The notes beneath the pieces were generated by a model. That model saw nothing but the letters and a program-made list of their open reading frames with translations, was not told the DNA's origin and made no database searches. DNA of 64,000 nucleotides from Pseudomonas weihenstephanensis (GTDB lineage Bacteria > Pseudomonadota > Gammaproteobacteria > Pseudomonadales > Pseudomonadaceae), in contig NZ_JYLF01000004.1 in assembly GCF_001043055.1 (NCBI RefSeq), forward strand, positions 372,001-436,000, given 5' to 3'. This document shows positions 10,483 through 20,763 of the stretch, one piece after another. The translations under genes and the position numbers were made by a program. The stretch's first letter is position 1. Every line of letters starts with the position of its first letter.

Positions 10483-11280
10483 ATGAATAATCCCACTCTG
10501 TTCCAAACAAGGTGGAACCTCGGAGCCCTAGCGGGATGTAATTTACTCGCTCTGGGACTTCTGTGTTTCTGGTTATGGCCGTTCGGCCAAATTCTGTGCC
10601 TGACTTTCGACGACTGGTTGTTCCATCTGCTCAATCGCCCATTGGCTGATAACCCTATATGGCTCCACATGTGGGCTGTTGCAAGTCTGCGACCCTTTGA
10701 CGCAGTCGTCGGCATCATCATGTTGTCGCTGCTGATCAAGGGCAACTGGGTATTTGAAGCCACCCAGGTGCGTCGCGCCTTATTTGGCTTTTTGGCGATT
10801 CTGTTGCTGTTGGTGGTGATTCGCGCGGTATTTTCCAAGCTCACAGCCGCTATGGGCTGGCAGCACAACAGCCCCTCGATGGTGTTTGAAGACGCTATTC
10901 ACTTGAGCGATTACTTCCCCGGCCTGGAAAAGACCTGGGAACTCAAAGACCGCTCCAGCCAGAGCTTTCCCGGCGACCATGCGTCTGTGTTGCTGATCTG
11001 GGGCATGTTCATGAGTGTGTTCAGCCGCACCCTAGGTCAGAAGGTCGTGATTTGGGGCCTGACGCTGCTGTTTATGATGCCGCGCCTGGTGGCGGGCGCC
11101 CATTGGGGCCAGGACGACTACATCGGCGGGCTGCTGCTGGCTTTCCTCGCCTTGGGCTGGGGCTATTACACCCCGTTTGCAGCCAAGGTTTCTGACGCAC
11201 TGATGCGCGTTACAGCACCGATTTTCTCGCTGTTGCAACGCCTGCCGCTGGTGTCGCGCATGAGCGTGATCCGCGGCTAG
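10483..11280 (+). CDS. PAP2-family membrane phosphatase (LpxT-like)
   Basis: This 265-residue inner-membrane protein has five or six hydrophobic helices. The active-site motifs of PAP2 acid phosphatases are present: SFPGDHAS and RLVAGAHWGQDD. The general pattern (long N-terminal helices, FPGDHA) resembles LpxT, which moves phosphate from undecaprenyl diphosphate to lipid A; the substrate is inference. The ATG at 10483 follows AAGGGGG. It is divergent from hslO and convergent with hslR. Confidence 0.8.
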   Translation: MNNPTLFQTRWNLGALAGCNLLALGLLCFWLWPFGQILCLTFDDWLFHLLNRPLADNPIWLHMWAVASLRPFDAVVGIIMLSLLIKGNWVFEATQVRRALFGFLAILLLLVVIRAVFSKLTAAMGWQHNSPSMVFEDAIHLSDYFPGLEKTWELKDRSSQSFPGDHASVLLIWGMFMSVFSRTLGQKVVIWGLTLLFMMPRLVAGAHWGQDDYIGGLLLAFLALGWGYYTPFAAKVSDALMRVTAPIFSLLQRLPLVSRMSVIRG

Positions 11281-11323
11281 GCAACCCGCTTCAGTTGCCT
11301 GAATCCGTCACCGTCAGGCGGAT

Positions 11324-11731
11324 TTACTCGGCGCCACTGGCATCATGAAATTGATGCAGTTGGCGCCGTTGTTTTTTGGTCGGTTTACCTTCGGTGCTGA
11401 TACCCATCGCACCCGCCTTGCGCAATGCGGCTGCCTGTTCGCGCTTGGCGATGCTCTGCTCGGTTTCGGCATACAGCAGTTGCGCTTCGGGGGCACCACG
11501 GCGCACCACAGACAGCGCCTTGACTTGCACGGTACGCTCTTCAAGGCCGACACGGATTTGCAGCTCATCGCCAACTCGCGGCTCTTTGCTCGGCTTGCAG
11601 CGCTCACCCCGGCAATGCACCTTGCCGCTTTCAATCGCCGCCTTGGCCAACGCACGGGTCTTGTAAAAACGCGCCGCCCATAGCCATTTATCCAGACGGA
11701 TCTTGTCGTCGTCCTCTTGCTTGTGCGCCAT
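11324..11731 (-). CDS. hslR: Ribosome-associated heat-shock protein Hsp15 (S4 domain)
   Basis: This 135-residue protein has an N-terminal S4 RNA-binding domain (IRLDKWLWAARFYKTRALA) and a basic tail rich in Lys and Gln. Hsp15 binds 50S subunits that carry stalled nascent chains and helps recycle them. Length and sequence match the family. Confidence 0.92.
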   Translation of the reverse strand: MAHKQEDDDKIRLDKWLWAARFYKTRALAKAAIESGKVHCRGERCKPSKEPRVGDELQIRVGLEERTVQVKALSVVRRGAPEAQLLYAETEQSIAKREQAAALRKAGAMGISTEGKPTKKQRRQLHQFHDASGAE

Positions 11732-11910
11732 TGGAATTCCTCTACATAGACAGAGTCAGAACTGTACTACCGTTTCAGGTAAATAGATGAACCTGGCATC
11801 GCACACGACAGGCCGAGGGATGAAACACTTGAACGCGAGATAACAGTCGCCATTTGGAGCAGTTTCTGCGTGAATACCGCACATTCGGCGTTTAAACGAC
11901 CCGTGATGAT

Positions 11911-11937
11911 GCCCGCGACCAGCACATGTTCGCGGGC
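11911..11937. repeat. Perfect hairpin upstream of rimB
   Basis: GCCCGCGA and its complement TCGCGGGC flank an 11-base loop. It lies in the 395-base gap between hslR and rimB. There is no T-run, so it is not a plain terminator. The rest of the gap (11732-12126) contains no gene I can support. Confidence 0.5.
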
Positions 11938-12126
11938 TTGTCATGGCGGGTTCTAAATTGATCGTTAGAGTGCTTGTCGAAAGTATCAAACGCGTCGGTA
12001 AAAGGGATGTTCTGGGCGAGTGTAGAAAGTTTCTGATGCAGGCTCTTGGGTTCGCCAGCCCTGCATAGAAAGCATTGGCCCCAGCGCCTGCTGCGGCCTG
12101 GTCACGTTAATCGCTGGTTATTCATA

Positions 12127-12609
12127 TTGAAGACATTTGATCATCTGACCGTTGTCGGTCTTCGCGAGTGGGTGGCGCTCCCTGATTTGGGCGTCGCGGG
12201 CTTGCGCGCCAAAATCGACACCGGTGCCAGTACCTCCAGCCTGCACGCCACTGAAATCGAGCCGTTTGAGCGCGACGGTGTCGAGTGGGTGCGGTTCAAT
12301 GCCCACCTGGGCACGCGGGTGCAACTGCGTCACCGCCGTTGCGAGGCCCCGTTGGTGGCGATAAAAACCATTAAAAGCTCCAACGGCCATACCCAGGTAC
12401 GGTATGTGATCCGCACCAGCCTCGCGCTGGGGGATCGGGTCTGGCAGGTTGAGTTCACCCTGGCCTGCCGCAAGTCCATGCGTTATCGCCTTTTGTTGGG
12501 TTCCAAAGCACTGATCGATGGCCAACTGGTCGTCAATCCGGGGCTCAAATACGTTCAAGACAAGCCGGTATTCCCGGTCACTACTACCTTTACCACAGGT
12601 GTTGCATGA
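12127..12609 (+). CDS. rimB: Retropepsin-like aspartic protease RimB (RimK partner)
   Basis: This 160-residue protein belongs to the ATP-dependent zinc protease/retropepsin-like family. The active-site [14 protein letters not shown] with Asp31 lies near the N-terminus. In Pseudomonas the partner of RimK, RimB, is reported to act on glutamylated ribosomal protein S6. The start is taken as the TTG at 12127 (reading [15 protein letters not shown]), since family members begin there; the open frame upstream to 12046 does not look coding, and no strong ribosome site is seen. The stop overlaps the rimK ATG (ATGA). Confidence 0.85.
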   Translation: MKTFDHLTVVGLREWVALPDLGVAGLRAKIDTGASTSSLHATEIEPFERDGVEWVRFNAHLGTRVQLRHRRCEAPLVAIKTIKSSNGHTQVRYVIRTSLALGDRVWQVEFTLACRKSMRYRLLLGSKALIDGQLVVNPGLKYVQDKPVFPVTTTFTTGVA

Positions 12610-13511
12610 AGATCGCTGTGCTGTCGCGTAACCCGCGTCTGTATTCCACTCGTCGTCTGGTTGAAGCCGGGACTGAACGAGGCCATGAAATGGTAGTGAT
12701 CGATACCCTGCGCGCCTATATGAACATCGCCAGTCATAAGCCGCAGATCCACTATCGCGGCAAGCCGCTGGAAGGTTTCGACGCAGTTATCCCGCGTATT
12801 GGCGCTTCGGTGACGTTTTACGGCTGCGCGGTGCTGCGCCAGTTCGAAATGATGGGGGTGTTCCCGCTTAACGAATCCGTCGCCATCGCCCGTTCGCGGG
12901 ACAAGCTGCGCTCCCTGCAATTGTTGTCCCGTCGCGGCCTGGGCTTGCCGGTGACCGGGTTCGCGCACTCCCCGGATGACATTCCCGACTTGATCGAAAT
13001 GGTCAATGGCGCGCCACTGGTGATCAAAGTGCTGGAAGGCACGCAAGGCATTGGGGTGGTGCTGTGTGAAACCGCCACGGCCGCAGAATCCGTGATCGAG
13101 GCCTTCATGGGCCTCAAGCAAAACATCATGGTGCAGGAGTACATCAAGGAAGCCGGAGGCGCCGATATTCGCTGCTTCGTGGTGGGTGACAAGGTGATTG
13201 CCGCGATGAAGCGTCAGGCCAAGCCGGGGGAGTTTCGCTCCAACCTGCATCGGGGTGGCAGCGCCAGCCTGATCAAAATCACCCCGGAAGAACGCATGAC
13301 CGCCATTCGTGCGGCCAAGGTCATGGGGTTGAGTGTGGCGGGGGTGGATATTTTGCGTTCCAACCACGGCCCGCTGGTGCTGGAGGTCAACTCCTCACCG
13401 GGCCTTGAGGGCATCGAAACGACCACGGGTAAAAACGTGGCCGGAATCATCATCGAGCATCTGGAGAAGAACAGCGGCCCGAACATGACGCGCACCAAAG
13501 GCAAAGGCTAA
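12606..13511 (+). CDS. rimK: Ribosomal protein S6 glutamate ligase
   Basis: This 301-residue ATP-grasp enzyme adds glutamates to the C-terminus of ribosomal protein S6. ATP-grasp signatures include [39 protein letters not shown] and the metal-binding [13 protein letters not shown]. It is translationally coupled to rimB by a four-base overlap. RimK in Pseudomonas alters the proteome and virulence or root colonisation. Confidence 0.96.
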   Translation: MKIAVLSRNPRLYSTRRLVEAGTERGHEMVVIDTLRAYMNIASHKPQIHYRGKPLEGFDAVIPRIGASVTFYGCAVLRQFEMMGVFPLNESVAIARSRDKLRSLQLLSRRGLGLPVTGFAHSPDDIPDLIEMVNGAPLVIKVLEGTQGIGVVLCETATAAESVIEAFMGLKQNIMVQEYIKEAGGADIRCFVVGDKVIAAMKRQAKPGEFRSNLHRGGSASLIKITPEERMTAIRAAKVMGLSVAGVDILRSNHGPLVLEVNSSPGLEGIETTTGKNVAGIIIEHLEKNSGPNMTRTKGKG

Positions 13512-13529
13512 ACAAGCCCGTAGGCACTG

Positions 13530-13664
13530 ACGAGTAATGCGAGGCTGTGATCGGCGCCAGAGCCGTCGTAAACCCTACGATCACGGATCACGGTATTTCA
13601 CAAACACCGCCGTGATCCGATTTGCGACCGATCGCAGCCTCGCGCCTCGCCAGCGCCTACCTTG
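13530..13664. repeat. REP-like palindromic element
   Basis: The 172-base gap between rimK and envZ holds an imperfect palindrome with arms GCGAGGCTGTGATCGG and CCGATCGCAGCCTCGC and an inner ATCACGG/CCGTGAT pair. The core GCCGTCGTAAACC recurs elsewhere in the window. Confidence 0.7.
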
Positions 13665-13683
13665 CAGCCTCCATGCGCAATCT

Positions 13684-14997
13684 TTACACCGCTCCGCGCG
13701 GCAGCATCAGGCCCAACGGCAGGCGAACCCTGGCTTCAAGGCCGCCGCCCGAGCGGTTACGCAACTCAACATTGCCACCGTGCATGGAGGCAATTCGCTT
13801 CACGATTGCCAAGCCCAGCCCCGTCCCTTTACCGCCTCGTGCCCGATCCCCGCGGATAAACGGATTGAAGATGTCTTCAAGCTCTGAAGGATCAATACCG
13901 GCACCACGGTCCATCACGCTCAGCACCACATACGGCGCGCTGACGTCACCCGACACATAGGCGGCCACTTCAACGTCTTCACCCGCATGGTGCAGGGCAT
14001 TGCCAATGAGGTTGTTGAGCAGGCGCTTCATTGATACCCGACGCAGCGGAAACGGCTGAATCGGCTGCAAACGAAGACGCACACGCTCCTCGTTCTGGTT
14101 GTAGGGCGCCACCACTTCGCGCACCAGCTCACACAGGTCCACCTCTTCGACCAGCTCGTCACGGCCATCGCGGATAAAAGCCAGGAACTGATCAAGGATC
14201 GCGTCCATGTCTTCAATGTCTCGCACCATGTCGTCCGTCAGGTCGCTGTGGTTGCCCATCAGCTCCAGCGACAAACGTAAACGCGTCAGCGGCGTACGCA
14301 GGTCGTGGGACACGCCTGCCAGCATCAGCTCACGCTCGCGGCCTGCCTGCTCCACGTCTTCAGCCATTTGGTTAAAGGCGCTGTACACCTCGGTCATTTC
14401 GCTGGGAGTGTCACTGATCGGCAAGCGCACACTGCGCCCCTGACCTAACTGGCGGGCCGCGTAAACCAGTCGTTTGAGCGGTTGATTGAGCTGACTGACG
14501 AAGATCCATGCCGACGCTGTGGACAACAACCCAATGGCCAAAAACCAGCCCAGCACACTCCATATTTTTTGCCCGCGTAGCGGGTGCGGATACAAAGGGA
14601 CTTTCAGCCAGCCATCACCCAGGCTCGGCGCTCGTACCCACAGCGCCGGAGGAGAATGCACACGCAAGCGAACCTCGGTATCAGCTCCCAGCTCTGCCTG
14701 CATCTGACGCTGATAAACACCACTGTAGGGCCAATGTTGTTCACCCTCGGGTACACCGCCGCCCACTACACGGATCAGCCCGGCCGCATCGGCAATTTTG
14801 TCGCGATCTTCTTCATCTGCCGCCCAATAGGCACGCAAGGTGAGTGCAACACCGTGGCTGTACTGACGATCAACCAACACGTCTTCGTTCATCAGCAGGT
14901 ACACCAGCGTCAGAGCCTTGGAAAACAAGACAACGATCAATACCAGCCAGAGGGTGCGAGAGAAAAAACTTTGGGGAAACCAGAGAGGGGTTTTCAT
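13684..14997 (-). CDS. envZ: Sensor histidine kinase EnvZ/AmgS type
   Basis: This 437-residue inner-membrane kinase has two transmembrane segments (about residues 13-35 and 145-165) around a periplasmic domain, then HAMP, HisKA (AGVSHDLRTPLTRLR) and HATPase (FIRGDRARGGKGTGLGLAIVKR). It is the partner of OmpR at 15108-15848 and corresponds to AmgS of P. aeruginosa, which responds to envelope stress and aminoglycosides. About 110 bases of repeat separate it from ompR, although such pairs are normally closely spaced. Confidence 0.92.
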   Translation of the reverse strand: MKTPLWFPQSFFSRTLWLVLIVVLFSKALTLVYLLMNEDVLVDRQYSHGVALTLRAYWAADEEDRDKIADAAGLIRVVGGGVPEGEQHWPYSGVYQRQMQAELGADTEVRLRVHSPPALWVRAPSLGDGWLKVPLYPHPLRGQKIWSVLGWFLAIGLLSTASAWIFVSQLNQPLKRLVYAARQLGQGRSVRLPISDTPSEMTEVYSAFNQMAEDVEQAGRERELMLAGVSHDLRTPLTRLRLSLELMGNHSDLTDDMVRDIEDMDAILDQFLAFIRDGRDELVEEVDLCELVREVVAPYNQNEERVRLRLQPIQPFPLRRVSMKRLLNNLIGNALHHAGEDVEVAAYVSGDVSAPYVVLSVMDRGAGIDPSELEDIFNPFIRGDRARGGKGTGLGLAIVKRIASMHGGNVELRNRSGGGLEARVRLPLGLMLPRGAV

Positions 14998-15107
14998 AGA
15001 TTGCTGCTTTTGCAGTTTGCAGGAGCGAGTTCAGGTACTCGCACAAAGGGGATTGCGAGCCACTCAGGTGTTGATAACCCGCGTGGCCCGCTCCTACAAA
15101 TGGTTCA
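14998..15107. repeat. REP-type palindrome between ompR and envZ
   Basis: On the minus strand the spacer starts TGTAGGAGCGGGCC and ends CTCGCTCCTGCA, the arms of a common Pseudomonas palindrome. It separates two genes expected to be co-transcribed. Confidence 0.65.
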
Positions 15108-15848
15108 TCACTTGGTCGGTTTACCATCCGGTACGAACACATAACCTACGCCCCAGACCGTCTGGATATAGCGCGGCTTGGAAGGATCAGGCTCGATCAT
15201 GCGGCGCAGACGGGAAATTTGAACGTCGATTGAACGCTCCAGCGCATCCCACTCACGGCCACGGGCCAGGTTCATCAGCTTGTCGCGCGTCAACGGTTCG
15301 CGGGCATGCATGACCAAGGCTTTGAGTACCGCGAACTCACCGGTGGTGAGCATGTGCACTTCATCGCCACGCTTGAGTTCGCGGGTGGCCAGCGACAACT
15401 CGTAATCACCGAACGTGACGCTCTCGTCTTCGCTGCCCGGGGCGCCCGGCACAGGGGCTGCCTGACGCCGCAAGACGGCTTTGACACGCGCCACCAGCTC
15501 ATCCGGGTTGAACGGCTTGGCCAGATAATCGTCAGAGCCCAATTCAAGGCCCTTGATACGGCTCAGTTCGTCGCCCTTGGCAGTCAGCATGATGATCGGG
15601 ACGCTATTGCCGGCAGCGCGCAAACGTCGACACGCAGACAAGCCGTCTTCGCCAGGCAGCATCAAGTCCAGTACCACAAGGTTGAACACCTCACGGGCCA
15701 ACAGGCGATCCATTTGCTCGACGTTCGGCACCGCGCGGGCACGATAGCCCTTACTGGTGAAAAAACGTTCGAGCAGGCTGCTTAGGCCCGGGTCGTCGTC
15801 AACGATGAGAATTTTTTCGCCTTCAGCAGTTTGTGCAGTGCTGCTCAT
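15108..15848 (-). CDS. ompR: Response regulator OmpR/AmgR type
   Basis: This 246-residue regulator has a receiver domain with phosphoacceptor Asp61 (VVLDLMLPGEDG), the DDD pocket at 17-19 and Lys in YLAKPFNPDEL, then a winged-helix DNA-binding domain (SRLRRMIEPDPSKPRYIQTVWGVGY). It is the cytoplasmic partner of EnvZ, encoded just downstream on the same strand. Confidence 0.95.
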   Translation of the reverse strand: MSSTAQTAEGEKILIVDDDPGLSSLLERFFTSKGYRARAVPNVEQMDRLLAREVFNLVVLDLMLPGEDGLSACRRLRAAGNSVPIIMLTAKGDELSRIKGLELGSDDYLAKPFNPDELVARVKAVLRRQAAPVPGAPGSEDESVTFGDYELSLATRELKRGDEVHMLTTGEFAVLKALVMHAREPLTRDKLMNLARGREWDALERSIDVQISRLRRMIEPDPSKPRYIQTVWGVGYVFVPDGKPTK

Positions 15849-15993
15849 TAGATGCTCCTGTGATCTCGGCGCGCATTATGGCTTAGCTGTTGTTATACGC
15901 ATCGTGTGCATTGTTAGCAGATTTTTCCTTCACAGCCAGTACACAGATCATAGCGGGCGCAGCTTGCAGTCCCCTGAATCCGGGAACGCTGGT

Positions 15994-15999
15994 TATAAT
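15994..15999 (+). promoter_or_regulatory. Possible -10 element in the tex upstream region
   Basis: A consensus TATAAT, followed by GCGCCGCC, lies about 210 bases before tex in the 358-base ompR-tex gap. No well-spaced -35 box is evident (TTGCAG is 24 bases away), so this is tentative. The remainder of the gap (15849-16206) shows no gene. Confidence 0.4.
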
Positions 16000-16206
16000 G
16001 CGCCGCCTTTTGTGTCAGGCAACCTCATATTTTCAAAGTTTGCGGCCGAATTTATTTTTTCAATACGTGCCGTAATTTGCTGACTTCACGGGTCAACAGG
16101 CTGCCCTTTTGGCCCAGGCAGCGGCGTTTAACGAGCCGCTCAACCAGCCTCGCAAGCCTTCAAGCCCGGGCCTGCGAGCCTGCATCACAATTTGTCAGGT
16201 GGTTTT

Positions 16207-18528
16207 ATGGACAGCATCAACAGCCGCATCGCCGAAGAACTTGGCGTGCGCCCGCAGCAGGTCGAAGCGGCCGTCGCTCTTCTGGATGAAGGTTCCACCG
16301 TTCCCTTCATCTCCCGTTACCGTAAAGAAGTGACCGGCAGCCTGGATGACACCCAACTTCGTCATCTGGAAGAACGCCTGCGCTACCTGCGTGAACTCGA
16401 CGAACGGCGCATCAGCATCCTCGCCAGCATCGAAGAACAAGGCAAGTTGACGCCAGAACTGGCCCGTGACATCAAGCTGGCCGACACCAAAACCCGCCTT
16501 GAAGACTTGTACCTGCCCTACAAGCAAAAACGCCGCACCAAGGGCCAAATCGCCCTGGAAGCGGGCCTAGGCGAATTGGCTGACGGCCTGTTCAATAATC
16601 CAGACCTGAGCCCCGAGGCCGAAGCTGCCCGTTTCATCGATGCCGAAAAAGGCGTGGCAGACGTCAAGGCCGCCCTCGATGGCGCCAAATACATCCTCAT
16701 GGAGCGCTTCGCAGAAGACGCCACCCTGCTGGACAAACTGCGCAGCTTTCTCAAACAAGAAGCCACCCTCAGTGCCCGCGTCATTGCCGGCAAAGAAGAG
16801 GAAGGCGCCAAGTTCCGCGATTATTTCGAACACGACGAACCGCTCAAAAGCATGCCGTCGCACCGTGCGCTGGCGATTTTTCGCGGTCGCAACGAAGGCA
16901 TTCTCAGCTCTTCGCTTAAAGTCGGCGAAGAACTGCCGGGCAGCATGCACCCCGGCGAAATGATGATTGCCGAACGTTTCGGCCTGCAAAACCAGAACCG
17001 CCCGGCAGACAAATGGTTGAGCGAAGTGGTGCGCTGGACGTGGAAGGTCAAGCTTTACACCCACCTCGAAACCGACCTGCTGGGTGAGCTGCGAGACGGC
17101 GCCGAAACCGAAGCCATCAACGTGTTTGCGCACAACCTGCACGATTTGCTCCTGGCCGCACCGGCTGGCCCGCGTGCCACGCTGGGGCTGGACCCGGGCC
17201 TGCGCACCGGTTGCAAAATTGCCGTGGTCGATGCCACCGGCAAGTTGCTGGAATACGCCACCGTGTACCCGCATGTGCCGCACAACAAGTGGGACCAGAC
17301 GATTTCGATCCTCGCGGCTCTGTGCGCCAAGCATTCGGTGGAACTGATCGCCATCGGTAACGGCACGGCCAGCCGCGAAAGCGACAAACTGATCATCGAC
17401 CTGATCAAAAAATACCCGGCGCTGAAAGTCACCAAAGTCATGGTGTCCGAGGCTGGCGCATCGGTGTACTCGGCGTCCGAGCTGGCCGCCAAGGAATTCC
17501 CGGACCTGGACGTGTCGATCCGTGGCGCCGTGTCGATTGCTCGTCGCCTGCAAGACCCGCTGGCTGAACTGGTGAAAATCGACCCGAAATCCATTGGCGT
17601 AGGCCAATACCAGCACGACGTGTCCCAGCTCAAGCTGGCGCGCGGCCTGGATGCTGTGGTCGAAGACTGCGTAAACGCCGTGGGCGTGGACGTAAACACC
17701 GCTTCGGTGGCCCTGCTGGCCCGTATTTCCGGCTTAAACGCCACGTTGGCACAAAACATCGTGAATCACCGCGATGAAAATGGCGCGTTTAAAACCCGTG
17801 CAGCACTGAAAAAAGTCAGCCGTCTGGGCGAAAAAACTTTCGAACAAGCTGCTGGTTTCTTACGTGTAATGAACGGTGACAACCCGTTGGACAGCTCGGC
17901 GGTTCACCCCGAAGCGTATCCACTGGTCAAACGTATCGCCTCCGACACAGAACGCGATATTCGCTCGCTGATCGGCGACGCAGGCTTTCTCAAGCGTCTT
18001 GATCCAAAAAAATTCACTGACGAAACCTTTGGTTTGCCAACGGTCACCGACATCCTGCAAGAGCTGGAAAAACCGGGCCGCGATCCGCGTCCTGAGTTCA
18101 AGACCGCCGAGTTCCAGGAAGGCGTCGAAGACCTCAAGGACTTGCAGCTGGGCATGATGCTGGAAGGCGTGGTCACCAACGTGACCAACTTCGGTGCCTT
18201 CGTCGACATCGGCGTGCATCAGGACGGTTTGGTGCACATTTCGGCGCTGTCCGAGAAGTTCATCAAAGACCCGCGTGAAGCAGTGAAAGCCGGTGACGTG
18301 GTCAAGGTCAAAGTGATGGAAATCGACATCCCGCGCAAACGCGTGGGCCTGTCGATGCGCATGAGCGACACCCCCGGCGAGAAAATCGACGGCGCACGCG
18401 GCGCACGTCCGGGTTCCTCCGGGCGTCAGCCAAATACCGCGCCGCGTAAAGAAACCGTGGCTGCAGCCCCTTCCAATAACGCGATGGCCTCGCTGTTCGC
18501 CAACGCCAAGCCGTTGAAGAAACGCTGA
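16207..18528 (+). CDS. tex: Tex family RNA-binding transcription accessory protein
   Basis: This 773-residue cytosolic protein has the full Tex order: helix-turn-helix N-terminus, YqgF-like nuclease fold ([17 protein letters not shown]), helix-hairpin-helix segments ([26 protein letters not shown], split across two motifs) and a C-terminal S1 domain ([22 protein letters not shown]). Tex influences transcription and RNA decay. The ATG at 16207 follows GTCAGGTGG. Its stop overlaps the next start (TGATG), coupling it to the thioesterase. Confidence 0.95.
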   Translation: MDSINSRIAEELGVRPQQVEAAVALLDEGSTVPFISRYRKEVTGSLDDTQLRHLEERLRYLRELDERRISILASIEEQGKLTPELARDIKLADTKTRLEDLYLPYKQKRRTKGQIALEAGLGELADGLFNNPDLSPEAEAARFIDAEKGVADVKAALDGAKYILMERFAEDATLLDKLRSFLKQEATLSARVIAGKEEEGAKFRDYFEHDEPLKSMPSHRALAIFRGRNEGILSSSLKVGEELPGSMHPGEMMIAERFGLQNQNRPADKWLSEVVRWTWKVKLYTHLETDLLGELRDGAETEAINVFAHNLHDLLLAAPAGPRATLGLDPGLRTGCKIAVVDATGKLLEYATVYPHVPHNKWDQTISILAALCAKHSVELIAIGNGTASRESDKLIIDLIKKYPALKVTKVMVSEAGASVYSASELAAKEFPDLDVSIRGAVSIARRLQDPLAELVKIDPKSIGVGQYQHDVSQLKLARGLDAVVEDCVNAVGVDVNTASVALLARISGLNATLAQNIVNHRDENGAFKTRAALKKVSRLGEKTFEQAAGFLRVMNGDNPLDSSAVHPEAYPLVKRIASDTERDIRSLIGDAGFLKRLDPKKFTDETFGLPTVTDILQELEKPGRDPRPEFKTAEFQEGVEDLKDLQLGMMLEGVVTNVTNFGAFVDIGVHQDGLVHISALSEKFIKDPREAVKAGDVVKVKVMEIDIPRKRVGLSMRMSDTPGEKIDGARGARPGSSGRQPNTAPRKETVAAAPSNNAMASLFANAKPLKKR

Positions 18529-18908
18529 TGCAGATCCCGACCGGGCTGACCCAAAGCGCTTTCAGTGAACTGATCGGCTGTCGCGTGGTGCAACTGGATG
18601 AAGGGCTGGCGCATGTCGCCCTGAGTCTGGAACCGCACCTGCGCAATCGTGGCGGCAAGCTGCATGGCGGGGTGATATTCAGCCTGGTCGACATCAGCAT
18701 GGGGCTGGCCTGCTCCAGCGCCCATGGTGACCAACAAAGCGTCACCCTGGAGTGCAAAATCAACTACATCCGGGCGGTGTCCGACGGCGAAGTGCTGTGT
18801 ATCGCCAAGGTCATCCACCCCGGTCGTCGCACGCTGGTCGTCGAAGCTGACGTGCTGCAAGGCGACAAGCTGGTCGCAAAAGCACTAGGCACATTCGCTG
18901 TCCTGTAG
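18528..18908 (+). CDS. PaaI-type hotdog thioesterase
   Basis: This 126-residue protein has the hotdog-fold acyl-CoA thioesterase signature (NRGGKLHGGVIFSLVDISMG, with the conserved HGG and an acidic residue on the following helix) and a typical PaaI/YdiI length. The substrate is unknown; small hydroxybenzoyl- or phenylacetyl-CoA esters are usual for the family. Its ATG overlaps the tex stop, so it is co-translated with tex. Confidence 0.85.
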   Translation: MQIPTGLTQSAFSELIGCRVVQLDEGLAHVALSLEPHLRNRGGKLHGGVIFSLVDISMGLACSSAHGDQQSVTLECKINYIRAVSDGEVLCIAKVIHPGRRTLVVEADVLQGDKLVAKALGTFAVL

Positions 18909-18931
18909 CGGTTACCGGTCGATTTGAGTTA

Positions 18932-18961
18932 ATTTCGGCACTGCATACGCGGTGCCGAAAT
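18932..18961. repeat. Perfect 10-base hairpin
   Basis: ATTTCGGCAC and its complement flank a 10-base loop shortly after the thioesterase gene. No T-run follows, so a terminator role is only possible. Confidence 0.5.
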
Positions 18962-19106
18962 GCGCCTGGAGCGCCTGGGGCCGAAACACGGACGGGGCTG
19001 AGCACTACTTTTTAAAGCCAGGCGACCACGCCGGCTTCAACTTCACCCTTGTAGACCGTCCTGACCACCCCCATATTGGGGCGACTGACGCGTGAAGGAA
19101 TCCAAC

Positions 19107-20690
19107 TTGAGCCAACTTCTCAACCGCCGCCTGGCTCTGCTCAGCGAGCGCGCTAACCTCACTCTGCTGGAGCAGTGTCTGCACGGGATCGAGCGCGAAT
19201 GCTTGCGCGTCACCGGCGATGCCCGCCTGGCACAGACGCCGCACCCCGAAGAACTGGGTTCGGCCCTGACCAACGATCAAATCACCACCGACTATTCCGA
19301 GTCGCTGCTGGAGTTCATCACCCCCGCCCTGCCTGACCCGGCAGACACGCTGGCCAGCCTCGACAAGATTCACCGCTTTGCCTACAGCAAGCTCGGCAAC
19401 GAGTTCCTGTGGAGCCCTTCGATGCCGTGCCCATTGCCGGCCGAAGCGGATATTCCGATTGCCTACTACGGCACCTCCAACATCGGACAGCTCAAGTACG
19501 TTTATCGCAAGGGCTTGGCCCTGCGTTACGGCAAAACCATGCAATGCATTGCCGGGATTCACTACAACTTCTCGCTGCCCGAGGCGTTGTGGCCGGTGCT
19601 CAAAGAGGCTGATGGCTTTGTGGGCACCGACCGCGATTACCAGTCCAGCGCTTACATCGCGCTAATTCGTAACTTTCGTCGTTACAACTGGTTGCTGATG
19701 TACCTGTTCGGCGCGTCACCGGCGCTGGACGCAGGCTTCTTGCGCGGCCGTGCGCACCAGTTGGAACAACTGGATGCCGACACGCTTTACCTGCCCTATG
19801 CCACCAGCCTGCGCATGAGCGACCTGGGTTACCAGAGCAATGCCCAAGCGGGCCTGACGCCCTGCTACAACGATCTCAACAGCTACACCGACAGCCTGCG
19901 TAAAGCTGTGGCCACGCCCTACGCACCGTACGTCGAAATCGGCACGCATCAGGATGGCGAGTGGGTGCAGCTGAACACCAACATCCTGCAAATTGAAAAC
20001 GAGTACTACTCCAACATCCGCCCAAAACGCGTGACCTACAGCGGCGAGCGCCCGATTCAAGCGCTGGTAGCCCGTGGTGTTCAATACGTTGAAGTGCGAT
20101 TGCTGGACATCAACCCGTTCCTGCCGGTAGGCATTGATCTGCCCGAGGCACGCTTTCTGGACGCCTTCTTGCTGTACTGCGCGCTGCAAGAAAGCCCGCA
20201 GTTCAACAGCCAGGAATGCAGCAGTTGCACGTCCAACTTCATGAGTGTGGTCAAAGAAGGTCGCCGCCCGGGCCTGCAACTGCAGCGCGACGGCGAGGCG
20301 GTCGACATGAAGGCATGGGCTGGTGAATTGCTGGAGCAGATCGCGCCATTGGCCGCGTTGCTGGATCAACGTCATGGTGGCGATGCGCACAGCAAAGCTC
20401 TGGACGAGCAATTGGCCAAAATCAAAGACGTGTCCCTGACCCCGTCGGCCAAAGTATTGGCCAGCATGGTTGAGCGCAAAGAAAGCTTTGCCCAATTCTC
20501 CATGCGCCAAAGCCAGACTCACGCCGAGTATTTCCGCAGTGAAGCACTGAGCCCTGAAGACCAGGCGGCATTCGAAGAAAAAGTCCGCACATCACTGCTC
20601 GAGCAAACTGAAATTGAGCAGACTGAAGAAGGCGATTTCGACCTATTCGTGGCTTCCTACCAAGCCAGTATTTTGGCGATCAGTAACTAA
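19107..20690 (+). CDS. gshA: Glutamate-cysteine ligase
   Basis: This 527-residue enzyme joins glutamate and cysteine, the first step of glutathione synthesis. The N-terminal segment [13 protein letters not shown] and the following [14 protein letters not shown] are characteristic of the proteobacterial GshA family. The start is the TTG at 19107: AAGGAA lies six bases upstream and the product begins [12 protein letters not shown], as in homologues; a GTG at 19092 lacks a site. It is monocistronic. Confidence 0.95.
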   Translation: MSQLLNRRLALLSERANLTLLEQCLHGIERECLRVTGDARLAQTPHPEELGSALTNDQITTDYSESLLEFITPALPDPADTLASLDKIHRFAYSKLGNEFLWSPSMPCPLPAEADIPIAYYGTSNIGQLKYVYRKGLALRYGKTMQCIAGIHYNFSLPEALWPVLKEADGFVGTDRDYQSSAYIALIRNFRRYNWLLMYLFGASPALDAGFLRGRAHQLEQLDADTLYLPYATSLRMSDLGYQSNAQAGLTPCYNDLNSYTDSLRKAVATPYAPYVEIGTHQDGEWVQLNTNILQIENEYYSNIRPKRVTYSGERPIQALVARGVQYVEVRLLDINPFLPVGIDLPEARFLDAFLLYCALQESPQFNSQECSSCTSNFMSVVKEGRRPGLQLQRDGEAVDMKAWAGELLEQIAPLAALLDQRHGGDAHSKALDEQLAKIKDVSLTPSAKVLASMVERKESFAQFSMRQSQTHAEYFRSEALSPEDQAAFEEKVRTSLLEQTEIEQTEEGDFDLFVASYQASILAISN

Positions 20691-20763
20691 GCCGGCGTGG
20701 CGGCCACAGGGGTTCCATCCGGGACGCTCTGTAGCCGCCGAAGGCTTGCGTCGATCCGGCGCT

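Noticed and set aside
11756..11989. Small leftward frame upstream of rimB (up to 77 residues, Cys-rich)
   Set aside because: Weak ribosome site, no recognisable family, and it contains the hairpin at 11911-11937. It could still be real but is not supported.
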